64,000 nucleotides of DNA from Novosphingobium guangzhouense (lineage in GTDB: Bacteria; Pseudomonadota; Alphaproteobacteria; Sphingomonadales; Sphingomonadaceae): positions 62,001 to 126,000 of the forward strand of contig NZ_LYMM01000051.1 of NCBI RefSeq assembly GCF_002896965.1. The letters are read 5' to 3'. Below are positions 43,854 through 52,254 of the stretch, one piece after another. The notes under the pieces were generated by a model, which saw nothing but the letters and a program-made list of their open reading frames with translations, was not told where the DNA came from and made no database searches. The position numbers and the translations under genes are program-made. The first letter of the stretch is position 1. Each line of letters begins with the position of its first letter.

Positions 43854-45500
43854 ATGACCAAGCCCGAAGCCCCCCGTCCGGGTTCGCTCAACCCAGATCG
43901 CCGCCAGTTTCTCGAAGGGCTCGCAGTGCTTGGCGCGGCCACGGCTGCCGGGGCTCCCGCTGCCGAAGCGCGTACAAGCAAGGGTTCATCCCCGTCCCCG
44001 GTTAGCGACGCAAAGCTGCGTGAGGCGATCGACACTGTCGTCGTGATCTACGCAGAGAACCGCAGCTTCAACAACCTCTTCGCCGACTTTCCGGGGCTGG
44101 AGCAACCGCTGTCCAAGGTTTCGGCCGATCGCTTCACCCAGCGTGATCGCGACGGCAAGCCGTTCGAGACGCTGCCGAAGATCTGGGAGGGACTCGTGCC
44201 TGACCGGCAGGTGGTCGAACATACCGAATACCTCATCGGCCCTGACGACCTTGCGTCGCTGCCCAACGCGCCTTTCGCGCTGAAGACCAAGGATGGCGAT
44301 CCGCTGCCGCACGGCGTTGTGACACGCGATCTCGTCCACGCGTTCTACCAGAACCAGTGGCAGATCAACGGCGGGAAGAATGACGGCTTCGTCGCATGGG
44401 GAGACAGCGGCGCGCTTGTCATGGGGCATTACGGCGACACTCGCGCCCAGCTTCGGCTCTGGCAGGTCGCGCGTGAATTCACATTATGCGACAACTTCTT
44501 CATGGGCGCATTCGGCGGTTCGTTCCTCAACCACCAGTACCTGATCGCTGCGCAGCCCCCCTTCTATCCCGACGCGGATAAGGGCCCCGCTGCCCGCCGT
44601 ATCGCCAAAGTTGAAGGCGACGACCCCAAAGGCATCCGCCTGAAGCTTGATCAGAAGACCGCCGCCAGTGCCATGGATGGCCCGGCCAGCTTCGTGACCA
44701 GCACGCTGTCGCCGGACTTCTGGGCGGTGAACACGATGCTGCCGCCCTATACGCCCACATACCTGCCCGACCCCGACAAGCCCGGTTATGCGGACTGGGC
44801 AAACGGCCAGACGCTGGTGCCTCAGGACCACCGCACCATCGGCGACATGCTTTCAGCCCGCGACATCGGCTGGGCCTGGTATGCGGGCGGCTGGAATTCG
44901 GCGTTGGGCAAAGATGCCTCGTTCCCGGCCCGCCCAAACCTGCAGCCGCATCACCAGCCGTTCAACTACTATTCCCGCTTCGCGCCGGGCACGAAGGACC
45001 GCGCAGAGCACTTGCGCGACGCAGGCGAGGGCAGCACGGCACGCACCAACCACTTCCTTGCCGATGCCGAGGCGGGCCGCCTGCCGCCGGTGAGCTTCTA
45101 CAAGCCGCAGGGCAATCTCAACATGCATGCGGGCTATTCCGATATCGATGCCGGCGACCGCCATATCGCCGCCGTCATCGACACCTTGCGCGCCAGCCCG
45201 CAATGGGAACGCATGATGATCGTCGTCACTTTCGACGAGAACGGCGGCTGGTGGGATCATGTGGCCCCGCCCAAGGGCGACCGCTGGGGGCCGGGCACCC
45301 GCATCCCGGCGATCGTCATCTCGCCGCACGCCCGCAAGGACTTCGTGGACCACACCATCTACGACACCGGATCGATCGCACGCTTCCTCACCCGCCGCTT
45401 CGGTCTGGCCAAGCTGCCGGGCCTGACAATGCGTGAAGAGGCGATGCGGGCAGCCGGCGGCGTCGCGCCCGGCGATCTTACAGGCGCGCTCGGCCTCTGA
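43854..45500 (+). CDS. Tat-exported phosphoesterase (acid phosphatase AcpA / phospholipase C type)
   Basis: This 548-residue protein has a Tat signal: DRRQFLEG followed by LAVLGAATAAGAPAAEA. The mature part has VVVIYAENRSFNNLFADFPG, the metal-binding ENRSF start of the phosphoesterase family (PF04185), and later VTFDENGGWWDHVAPP, the second metal motif. The enzyme should cleave phosphate esters or phospholipids in the periplasm. The ATG at 43854 was preferred because the Tat signal begins there and GAGG precedes it. It is followed 79 bases later by a PLC-like gene. Substrate is not resolved between phosphatase and phospholipase activity. Confidence 0.91.
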   Translation: MTKPEAPRPGSLNPDRRQFLEGLAVLGAATAAGAPAAEARTSKGSSPSPVSDAKLREAIDTVVVIYAENRSFNNLFADFPGLEQPLSKVSADRFTQRDRDGKPFETLPKIWEGLVPDRQVVEHTEYLIGPDDLASLPNAPFALKTKDGDPLPHGVVTRDLVHAFYQNQWQINGGKNDGFVAWGDSGALVMGHYGDTRAQLRLWQVAREFTLCDNFFMGAFGGSFLNHQYLIAAQPPFYPDADKGPAARRIAKVEGDDPKGIRLKLDQKTAASAMDGPASFVTSTLSPDFWAVNTMLPPYTPTYLPDPDKPGYADWANGQTLVPQDHRTIGDMLSARDIGWAWYAGGWNSALGKDASFPARPNLQPHHQPFNYYSRFAPGTKDRAEHLRDAGEGSTARTNHFLADAEAGRLPPVSFYKPQGNLNMHAGYSDIDAGDRHIAAVIDTLRASPQWERMMIVVTFDENGGWWDHVAPPKGDRWGPGTRIPAIVISPHARKDFVDHTIYDTGSIARFLTRRFGLAKLPGLTMREEAMRAAGGVAPGDLTGALGL

Positions 45501-45579
45501 GTAAACAGCGGATTGTCAAAGGCTTGTCATGGTCGGAGGGCATTCGCCCTCCGCCATCATCTCAGCCTGCGGAGCCGCC

Positions 45580-46623
45580 ATGCCATTTATCGCCCCTCTC
45601 GTCCTTGCAGCCGCCGTGATACAGGCCCCGACCGAGCCGAAGATGAACGACATTCAGGTCGTCGGCACGCACAACAGCTACAAGCAGGCGATGAGCGATG
45701 ACGTGCGCGCGCGTATCACCGCATATAGCGAAAAGCTGGCGCAGGCCCTCGACTACGCGCACCGGCCGCTGGCACAGCAGCTCGACAAGGGCGCCCGTCA
45801 GCTGGAAATCGACGTTAATTACGACCCCAAGGGCGGCTATTACGCCAAGGGTGCCAGTGATGCAGAGCTTCTGAAGCCCGGCTTCAAGGTGCTTCACATG
45901 GCCTTCAGCGATGCGGCCAGCAGCTGCGAACGGCTGATCACGTGCCTTGCGCAGATCCGCGACTGGTCGGATGCCCATCCCGACCATGCTCCCATCATGC
46001 TGATGTTCAACGCCAAGGAAGACGCAGACCTTGAGCATGGCAAACCGGCAATGCGCTTTGACGAGAAGGCGTTCGACGCGCTGGATCGCGAAATCCTGTC
46101 GGTCATCCCGCGCGACAAGCTAATCCTGCCTGACGATGTTCAGGGCCGCTACCCAACGCTGCGCGATGCGGTGTTGGCGGGGAACTGGCTGACGCTTGCG
46201 GCTGCGCGCGGGAAGATTTTCTTCGCTCTCGATGAACACGAGGCAAAGGTCGCTATCTATCGCGGAAAGCGCAAATCTCTGGAAGGAAGGGTTTTCTTCG
46301 TAAACACCGACGAAAACTCGCCCGCGGCTGCCTATCTGACGATCAATGATCCGATCGCGGAAGCCGATCGCATCGCCCGCGACGTCAAGGCCGGCTACAT
46401 CGTGCGCACCCGTGCCGATGCCGACACCTGGGAGGCACGCAACGGCACTCTGGAGCGCCTCAGGGCCGCTTTGAGCAGCGGTGCCCAGTACATATCGACC
46501 GATTATCTCTGGGAAGACGCGCGCCTGCCCGGTTACCGCGTGGCCTTGCCGGAAGAGGCAACGGTGCGCTGCAACCCCGTCAGGCAGCCCACCGCTTCAA
46601 CGAGGGATTGCGGTACGAACTGA
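45580..46623 (+). CDS. Exported PI-PLC-like phosphodiesterase (Ca2+-dependent phosphoinositide PLC family)
   Basis: This 347-residue protein has a short signal peptide (MPFIAPLVLAAAVIQA). VVGTHNSYK near the N-terminus holds the first catalytic His, and GARQLEIDVNYDP holds the metal-binding acidic residues of the TIM-barrel PLC fold. HPDHAPIMLMFNAKED and YIVRTRADADTWEARNG are also characteristic of PF16670-like proteins. GGAG lies 8 bases before this ATG; an earlier in-frame ATG at 45529 is possible. With the preceding phosphoesterase it suggests extracytoplasmic phosphodiester breakdown. It is convergent with the methyltransferase gene. Confidence 0.85.
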   Translation: MPFIAPLVLAAAVIQAPTEPKMNDIQVVGTHNSYKQAMSDDVRARITAYSEKLAQALDYAHRPLAQQLDKGARQLEIDVNYDPKGGYYAKGASDAELLKPGFKVLHMAFSDAASSCERLITCLAQIRDWSDAHPDHAPIMLMFNAKEDADLEHGKPAMRFDEKAFDALDREILSVIPRDKLILPDDVQGRYPTLRDAVLAGNWLTLAAARGKIFFALDEHEAKVAIYRGKRKSLEGRVFFVNTDENSPAAAYLTINDPIAEADRIARDVKAGYIVRTRADADTWEARNGTLERLRAALSSGAQYISTDYLWEDARLPGYRVALPEEATVRCNPVRQPTASTRDCGTN

Positions 46624-46667
46624 GGCAGCAGGGCGACCGGACCAACCGGCCGCCCATCTGTCTTCGA

Positions 46668-47816
46668 TCAGGCCACGCCCGAGGCGACGAACCACGATCG
46701 GAACACGCCCTCACTCTCCGACCCATAGCGAAACGGGCCGCTGCGCGCTGCCGGACTGGTGGCCTGATAGCCGGTTTCAACCGAGGAGAAGCCAGCCGCT
46801 TCAAACAGCGAACGGTAATCCGCGCTGAGCGCACCGCGCCAGTTCGGCTCGTTGTTGTATTGCGCTTCCAGTTCACCCGACAGTTCGACCCAGGCATCCG
46901 AATTGTCATGCAGCAACGGCACTTCAAGGTGGACCGCAACACCGCCGGGGCGCAGCAGACGGCGGCTTTCAGCGATGATCGCCATCGTTGCAGCCTGCGA
47001 GGTTTCGTGAAACATCACGCAGCTGAACACAAGGTCGAAGCTGCCATCCGCAAAGTCAGTCTTCTCCGCGCTCTGCTGCGAGAAGTGGACGCCCGCGCCA
47101 AGGTGCTCGGCACGCGCATGGGCATAGCGCAGCATCGATGCGCCAACGTCGATGCCGTGGACTTCGGCCTCGGGGAAGCACGTTGCCGCAGGGACGGTGC
47201 TGGTGCCGATGCCGCAGCCCATGTCGAGGATGCGCGCGGGGTTCAGGTCCGGGAAGCGGGTGAGGACGTGCGCCATCGCGGTCTGCCCGCGCAGGTCGTT
47301 CAGCATGCCCCCGTTGCGGCCCAGCATGTAGACCGCGCCGCCGCGGTCCATCATCGCGCCCTGCAGGATCGAGCCGTCGTCATGGGCATTGCCGCCCGGC
47401 ATCAGGTGAATGTCCCCGCGCCGAATGTAGTCGGGCACCGCAAACTCCGGATCGGTGCGTACCGAACCCCTAGGCGCCTCGATCGCGGCCAGTTCTTCCA
47501 GATCACCCGCCTGACGTTCGACGCTGGCGGCAACGCTGGACCACAGCTGGCGCTGCGATTCCCGCTTGAGCGAGAGCCAGGTGGAAAAGCTTTCATGCCG
47601 ACCCATCCGCTCGCGCAGTGCAGCGGCAGTATTGTTGGCACCTGCGGAGGTCTTCTGTTCGGCCGCGGCAATGCGGGCCTGCACCGGCTCGATCTGGCTC
47701 ATGACGTAAAGCTTGAGGTCGCGCACGAAGAGCTGCTCGGCCAGTTCGTCATGGCTCGGCACAGCGATCAGCGGATGGTCCAGCTGGGCACGGCGTTCGG
47801 ACATCTGTTCGCTCAC
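46668..47816 (-). CDS. SAM-dependent methyltransferase with extended N-terminal module, paralogue C
   Basis: This 382-residue class I methyltransferase has N-terminal DHPLIAVPSHDE, the Trp helix QLWSSVAASVERQ and GDIHLMPGGN with DIH at 135-137. Motif I is DMGCGIGTS, with HGIDVG and LLRPGGVAVHLE after it and QYNNEPNW near the C-terminus. It is clearly related over its whole length to 23465-24667 and more distantly to 10444-11514. The start overlaps the stop of the small helical protein (ATGA). It is the last gene of the six-gene minus operon C with a PhyH dioxygenase, cupin and GPH transporter. Confidence 0.88.
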   Translation of the reverse strand: MSEQMSERRAQLDHPLIAVPSHDELAEQLFVRDLKLYVMSQIEPVQARIAAAEQKTSAGANNTAAALRERMGRHESFSTWLSLKRESQRQLWSSVAASVERQAGDLEELAAIEAPRGSVRTDPEFAVPDYIRRGDIHLMPGGNAHDDGSILQGAMMDRGGAVYMLGRNGGMLNDLRGQTAMAHVLTRFPDLNPARILDMGCGIGTSTVPAATCFPEAEVHGIDVGASMLRYAHARAEHLGAGVHFSQQSAEKTDFADGSFDLVFSCVMFHETSQAATMAIIAESRRLLRPGGVAVHLEVPLLHDNSDAWVELSGELEAQYNNEPNWRGALSADYRSLFEAAGFSSVETGYQATSPAARSGPFRYGSESEGVFRSWFVASGVA

Positions 47817-48157
47817 GACAGGGTCTCCTCGACAGGGGCGTTAATCGCGGCCAGTTCGGCCTCGGCGGCTTCGCGCAAGGGGCGGAACACCTTTTCGAGC
47901 GTTGCCTTGCGAAGCGCTTCGCGCTGCGCGGCGGCCTCGACATCCGGCTCGAAGGCATCGATCGCGCCGCCGGGTAGTGCGCCCGATGCGGCCAGCAGAC
48001 GCTCGGCCGCATCAAGACGCGCGCGCATTACGGTCACTTCCGAAGTCAGGCCGACGATCATCGCCAGCAGTTGCTCGTCCATCGGGCGGCTGCCGTCGAT
48101 GGCATCAAGCCGGTTAGGCGTGCGGGGCAGGGATTTGCCCAGGGACTGGCTGGTCAT
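47813..48157 (-). CDS. Small helical protein, paralogue C
   Basis: This 114-residue protein has DEQLLAMIVGLTSEVTVMRARL, DAAERLLAASG, AIDAFEPD and a second charged helix ending KVFRPLREA. The arrangement matches the proteins at 11524-11865 and 20893-21252. It is upstream of and translationally coupled to the methyltransferase by a 4-base overlap, while in operon A the order is reversed. No domain of known function is recognised. Alternative: a helical adaptor or regulatory subunit unrelated to catalysis. Confidence 0.75.
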   Translation of the reverse strand: MTSQSLGKSLPRTPNRLDAIDGSRPMDEQLLAMIVGLTSEVTVMRARLDAAERLLAASGALPGGAIDAFEPDVEAAAQREALRKATLEKVFRPLREAAEAELAAINAPVEETLS

Positions 48158-48180
48158 GACTCGCGGAAGCTCTCGTTGCG

Positions 48181-49548
48181 TCAGTTGGACTGTACTCCCA
48201 CTGGCTGCAACGTCGAGGCTTGCGGCTCAACTTCATCCTTGGCTGTCTCCGGCAGGCGGTAACGCAGCATGATGATGCTGGAAACGACCGCGGCCAGCGC
48301 GGGGACCAGCGAGACGGTGACCATGATGCCTGTCTTGACGCTGGCGGGCTGCTCTTCCGCACCGGCGCCCGTGGCCGAAACGAAGCCGGTCCAGCTCATG
48401 ATCGTGCTGAACACGAAGATGCCGAAAGCCGAAGTGCCCTTCTCCACCATGACGAACACCCCCGCCAGCATGCCTGCGCGGTTCTCACCCTGGATACGGC
48501 GGGAATAGTCCATGGTGTCGGTCAGCACGGTGTAGAGGCCTAGGAATACGCCCCCGCTCGCCGTGCCGGACAGGGCGCAGGCAATGTAGATGAGCGGGAA
48601 CGGAGAGCCCGCCGGGATCAGCGCCCAGACGGTATAGGCGATCGCACATAGGCTGCCCGCGCTGACCAGCGCGTTGCGGCGGCCGAAACGGCTCGCCATG
48701 CGAACCCAAAGGACTTGCGAGATCACCATCATCGCCGTCTGCACCGCGAAGATCGTGCCGAGCGCGGTGTCGGTCACGTGCAGGACATGGCGGGTGTAGT
48801 AAGGGATCGCGGTTATGTGGACGGCAAGGCCCGAAAACAGGATCAGCTTGAAGCCCATCAGGCACAGGAACGGCTTGTTGGACCACAGTGCCGCCCATGT
48901 CGCGCCCAGCGATCCGGTCGGCTTCGTCTCCGCCTCTACCGGATGGCGTTCCTTGAGGAGCAGGAAGGCCGCGATGCCGCCTAGTGCAATGGCAATGCCC
49001 AGCACCAGCGCGACGTGGCCGTGCCCCGCCCGGTCGCTGCCCAGCCGCGCCAGCAGGAACGGCGCCGCCGAAGTCGCCGCGAAACTGCCCAGCGAAGAAC
49101 CGTAGACGCTGAAGGTCATCAGCCGCGAACGAGCATGGAAATCGTCCGTGATCGCGCGCCCGATCGCAAGGTAGGGGATGCGGAACATGGTGTAGGCGGT
49201 CGAGTAGAGCAGCAACGTGAAGCCCACATAGAGCCACATGCTGTCACCCTGCAGTCCACCCGGCACGTTGAAGAGCAGGATCATCGACAGGCCCGCCAGT
49301 AGCCCGCCGCCCAGCAGGTAGGGCCGGAACTGACCGAAACGCGTGCGGGTACGATCGCCGATGTAGCCCATCAGCGGGTCGGTCATGGCATCGTAAATCT
49401 TCGCCGCGACTGTCAGCATCCCGGCCAGCGCAATGGCAAGACCAAGCGAGTCGGTCATGAACCGCAGGTGCAGCAGCCCGACGGCGCTTACCAGTGCGGC
49501 GGAAGTGAACGAGCCGATCGCCCATCCGATGTACGCGCTTTTCTTCAT
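48181..49548 (-). CDS. GPH-family symporter (MFS), paralogue C
   Basis: This 455-residue transporter has about twelve membrane segments. The family features are YDAMTDPLMGYIGDRTRTRFGQFRPY and LTDTMDYSRRIQGENRAGM. It is more distant from the copies at 14180 and 30825, which resemble each other. It starts 31 bases downstream of the exported cupin gene, and the start region can form a small hairpin (49551-49571) with the ribosome site AGGGAG in the loop. It probably carries the operon C substrate across the inner membrane. Confidence 0.92.
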   Translation of the reverse strand: MKKSAYIGWAIGSFTSAALVSAVGLLHLRFMTDSLGLAIALAGMLTVAAKIYDAMTDPLMGYIGDRTRTRFGQFRPYLLGGGLLAGLSMILLFNVPGGLQGDSMWLYVGFTLLLYSTAYTMFRIPYLAIGRAITDDFHARSRLMTFSVYGSSLGSFAATSAAPFLLARLGSDRAGHGHVALVLGIAIALGGIAAFLLLKERHPVEAETKPTGSLGATWAALWSNKPFLCLMGFKLILFSGLAVHITAIPYYTRHVLHVTDTALGTIFAVQTAMMVISQVLWVRMASRFGRRNALVSAGSLCAIAYTVWALIPAGSPFPLIYIACALSGTASGGVFLGLYTVLTDTMDYSRRIQGENRAGMLAGVFVMVEKGTSAFGIFVFSTIMSWTGFVSATGAGAEEQPASVKTGIMVTVSLVPALAAVVSSIIMLRYRLPETAKDEVEPQASTLQPVGVQSN

Positions 49549-49550
49549 GG

Positions 49551-49571
49551 GGCATCTCCCTGCATGATGCC
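49551..49571 (-). promoter_or_regulatory. Short hairpin displaying the ribosome site of the GPH transporter
   Basis: A 6-bp stem (GGCATC at 49551-49556 with GATGCC at 49566-49571) encloses a 9-base loop; in the mRNA the loop carries AGGGA just before the start codon. This could be chance or a translation-tuning structure. Confidence 0.3.
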
Positions 49572-49579
49572 GGATTACT

Positions 49580-50149
49580 TTATTCGGACCACACCTTGCT
49601 CATGTCCGAGCTGCCGACCTTGGGGCAGCCCTCCTTCGGCAACTGGACTGCGACCATGAACGAGCCTTGCGGGCCGGACTTCGAGATGTGTCCTTCCCCG
49701 GTGCAATCCTCGGCATAGGCCAGATCGCCGTGCTTCAGTTCGTACTCGGTCCCATCATGCAGACCGATGATCATGGAGCCGAACAGCGGGATCAGCAGCG
49801 TCGGGTTGTTGGCGACATGGAAGCCGAAACCCGCATTGGGCTGCGATCCGCCAAGGGTCACGCGAAAGGCGGTGCGGCGCAGCAGCGTGGCGATTTCCTG
49901 CCCGCGCGGCTCGACCACATCGAGCTGTTCTGCGCGGGTGAGCCCGTCCGGGCCGGAGTAGAGGTGAAACACCCGCTTGATCCAAGGCATCGGGTCGCCG
50001 GTGCCCTTGAACTCCATCGGAAAGCCCTGCCCCGGCAGTGGCTTGACCGCAGCGGGAGTCTCGGCGGCATCGGCGTAATGGGACAGCCCCATCATGGCCA
50101 TGAGCATGCCGCCACCGGCGAGGAAATCGCGCTTGCTGTGCGTCGTCAT
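49580..50149 (-). CDS. Exported cupin-domain protein, TGxGH subgroup
   Basis: This 189-residue protein has a Tat-like signal (SKRDFLAGGGMLMAMMG, with Lys-Arg instead of Arg-Arg) and a cleavage region near YADAAET. The mature part has a cupin barrel with GSMIIGLHDGTEYELKHGDLAYAEDCTGEGHIS; the GD then DCTGEGH motif is shared with the cupins at 33433 and 54541. It lies between the PhyH gene (14 bases) and the GPH transporter (31 bases) in operon C. The function is unknown; periplasmic ligand binding or isomerisation are possibilities. Confidence 0.82.
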   Translation of the reverse strand: MTTHSKRDFLAGGGMLMAMMGLSHYADAAETPAAVKPLPGQGFPMEFKGTGDPMPWIKRVFHLYSGPDGLTRAEQLDVVEPRGQEIATLLRRTAFRVTLGGSQPNAGFGFHVANNPTLLIPLFGSMIIGLHDGTEYELKHGDLAYAEDCTGEGHISKSGPQGSFMVAVQLPKEGCPKVGSSDMSKVWSE

Positions 50150-50163
50150 CGCGGGCGCCCTCC

Positions 50164-51021
50164 TCAGGCGGCTTCTTGGCGCGACGGCGTAAAGGCACGC
50201 GGCTCGCTGTCGGGGCGGTGCCAGATCAGCGGCAGGTTCTCGCTGGGAGCGGGATGCACGCCTTCAGGCTGGGCAAGCACGTCGACGCCCGGCACCGGCG
50301 TCAGTCCTTCGCGGGGGCACCAGTAGCTGTCATCGCCGATCATGCGCATGGCAAGTCCGGTCCGCGCAAGGGTGTCGGAATCGTTGCCCTTGGAATAGTG
50401 CGGAATGTCGACGTGGAACAGCACCGCGTCGCCCGGCTCCAGATCCCAGGTGACGAAACGGAACGGGAAGCCGGGGTTGTCGCGTTCAGCCTGGAAGTCG
50501 GGGAAGCGGAACGTGCCGTCGCCCGCCGGACCGAAGCGCGAACCCGTTTCGATGCAGAACTTGTGATAGCCCGCAACGAACTCGATCTGGCCGTTCTCCT
50601 TGTTCACCGGCGACAGGGCGACCCACAGATTCGGGATCATCGTGCCGGTGAAGGGCCAAAGGTGGTCTGCATGCCACTGCATGATCGAGGGCGAAAGCGG
50701 CGGCTTGCGGAACAGGTGATCGTGGAACATCTGCACGTTGTCCGCGCCGATCACCCGACCGACGATCTCGCCCGCTGGCGAATTGAAGACGAAGTCGCGG
50801 AACGGCCCCGGCTTGCGCCACAAGTGCGCGACCGAGATCATCGCCCCGTGCGAAGGGCCGGTCTGACCATAAGCCTCGGGATCGCTCTCAACCGCGCGCG
50901 CCGCTTCCTGCATCTTGGCGATCCATTCGGCGTCGAACATCTGGCGCAGGCAGACCACGCCGTCACGGGCGTAATCGTCGATATCCTGCTGGGTGATGGG
51001 ATTGAGAGGTTCCTTGTTCAT
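50164..51021 (-). CDS. Phytanoyl-CoA dioxygenase (PhyH) family protein
   Basis: This 285-residue non-heme iron/2-oxoglutarate oxygenase has ITQQDIDDYARDGVVCLRQMFD at the start, the HxD iron motif in MQWHADHLWPF, and a distal His in VLFHVDIPHYS after the GDAVLFH strand. Such enzymes hydroxylate small molecules or acyl-CoAs using 2-oxoglutarate. The ATG at 51021 is chosen because the family start MNKEPLNPITQQD begins there, with AGAGAAAG upstream. It lies between the DUF3089 gene (13-base gap) and the cupin gene. The substrate is not a fatty acyl-CoA necessarily. Confidence 0.88.
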   Translation of the reverse strand: MNKEPLNPITQQDIDDYARDGVVCLRQMFDAEWIAKMQEAARAVESDPEAYGQTGPSHGAMISVAHLWRKPGPFRDFVFNSPAGEIVGRVIGADNVQMFHDHLFRKPPLSPSIMQWHADHLWPFTGTMIPNLWVALSPVNKENGQIEFVAGYHKFCIETGSRFGPAGDGTFRFPDFQAERDNPGFPFRFVTWDLEPGDAVLFHVDIPHYSKGNDSDTLARTGLAMRMIGDDSYWCPREGLTPVPGVDVLAQPEGVHPAPSENLPLIWHRPDSEPRAFTPSRQEAA

Positions 51022-51034
51022 CGTCTTTCTCTTC

Positions 51035-52117
51035 TCAATGTGTGGAGGATCGGGGCCTTGATGGCCCGGAGTGAGCGGCAAGCCATGCGCGGGCGCGCAG
51101 GATCGCGTTCTGGCGCACGTCCTCGTAGAAAAGGCCGAGGTCGTGATAATGCATGCTGTCGCCCGGCAGCGGCTTGAGGCCGAGCGCCGGATCAGGATCG
51201 ACTACCAGCAACCCGCGCTCGCATTTCGCGGAGACGGCGCGGGGGACGATGGCCCTGACGGCGCTCTCGTCCGGCGCGCCAGGGACCGCGCCCTTCGCGG
51301 CATCGCGCAAGGCGGCTGGCTGCGAGCGATCGAATGTCAGCGGGTTGATGCAAAGTATCGTAGGGTCCGCGCCCTGCGGCAGCACCGTGCGGTTGTACCC
51401 TTCGGCAAACGACGCCGTCTTGACGAGGTCCGCGCTCGGCAGGATCGAACTCCAGTGGACTACGCAGCCGGTGCTGTCGGGCTTGTCGCACATCTTGAGC
51501 TTCGAGCCAGGCCGATCATACTTGGACTCCGGGAAGGTGATCCCCACGTCGTAAGCCGCGACCATCCGTGCGGCGAGGGCCTTGCCGTCGATCTCCTCGT
51601 CCAGAAGCCGTTCGAGATGCGCGGCGCCCTGACTGTGACCAACGAGGATGAACGGGCGCCCCTTGTTGTAATGGTCAAGGTAATACTGGAACGCCCGCTT
51701 CACGTCGCCATAGGCAAGCGCGAAAGCGTCATCCCGGATCTTCCCGCCTTCCTTCTGCGCGCCGCTGGTTGCCTGCCGATAGCGCGGAGCAAAGACGCGG
51801 CAGCAGCCGTTGAACACCCCGCCCTGCCGCGCGATCACGCTGCCGTCGGTCCAGCCGTTGGTCGCCTTGTCCGACACCGGCTGGTTGTAGCGGTCCATCG
51901 AACGGTCGGTCGTCGGGTGGATGTAGAACACATCGACCGGCAGGTTCTGCCGCGCCGTGGCTCCGGGAGCGACCGCTGCGGCAGCGCCCTCGTTCTTGCC
52001 GTCAGCCGCCCAGCTTGATACGCGGGCGTAATCGGGCGCGGGCGGAACTTGCGCCATAAGCGGCGCAGCAGTGGCAAGGCCGGCGATGGCCGTCAGGATT
52101 CGAAATAGAGGCTTCAC
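51035..52117 (-). CDS. DUF3089 alpha/beta-hydrolase-like (lipase-like) exported protein
   Basis: This 360-residue protein has a signal peptide (MKPLFRILTAIAGLATAAPLMAQ). The mature protein shows VDVFYIHPTTDRSMDRYNQPVSD and the nucleophile elbow VGHSQGAAHLERLL, with Ser in GHSQG, both typical of DUF3089 proteins. NGCCRVFAPRYRQAT is another family motif. It is a predicted periplasmic or outer-membrane-associated esterase. It is the first structural gene of operon C, with a 137-base gap before it that separates it from the LysR gene. Confidence 0.88.
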   Translation of the reverse strand: MKPLFRILTAIAGLATAAPLMAQVPPAPDYARVSSWAADGKNEGAAAAVAPGATARQNLPVDVFYIHPTTDRSMDRYNQPVSDKATNGWTDGSVIARQGGVFNGCCRVFAPRYRQATSGAQKEGGKIRDDAFALAYGDVKRAFQYYLDHYNKGRPFILVGHSQGAAHLERLLDEEIDGKALAARMVAAYDVGITFPESKYDRPGSKLKMCDKPDSTGCVVHWSSILPSADLVKTASFAEGYNRTVLPQGADPTILCINPLTFDRSQPAALRDAAKGAVPGAPDESAVRAIVPRAVSAKCERGLLVVDPDPALGLKPLPGDSMHYHDLGLFYEDVRQNAILRARAWLAAHSGPSRPRSSTH

Positions 52118-52254
52118 GTCCGCTCGTTCTCTTGTCTGAAGAGGAGATGGAGCCGGGATTCGGAAGGCCTCGCCGATCCGTCACGACCCCTTCAACCTGA
52201 TCGGACGAAAGCGGGTTGAAAAGCTTACAAATCTCGGCAGGCGATAGACTTTCC

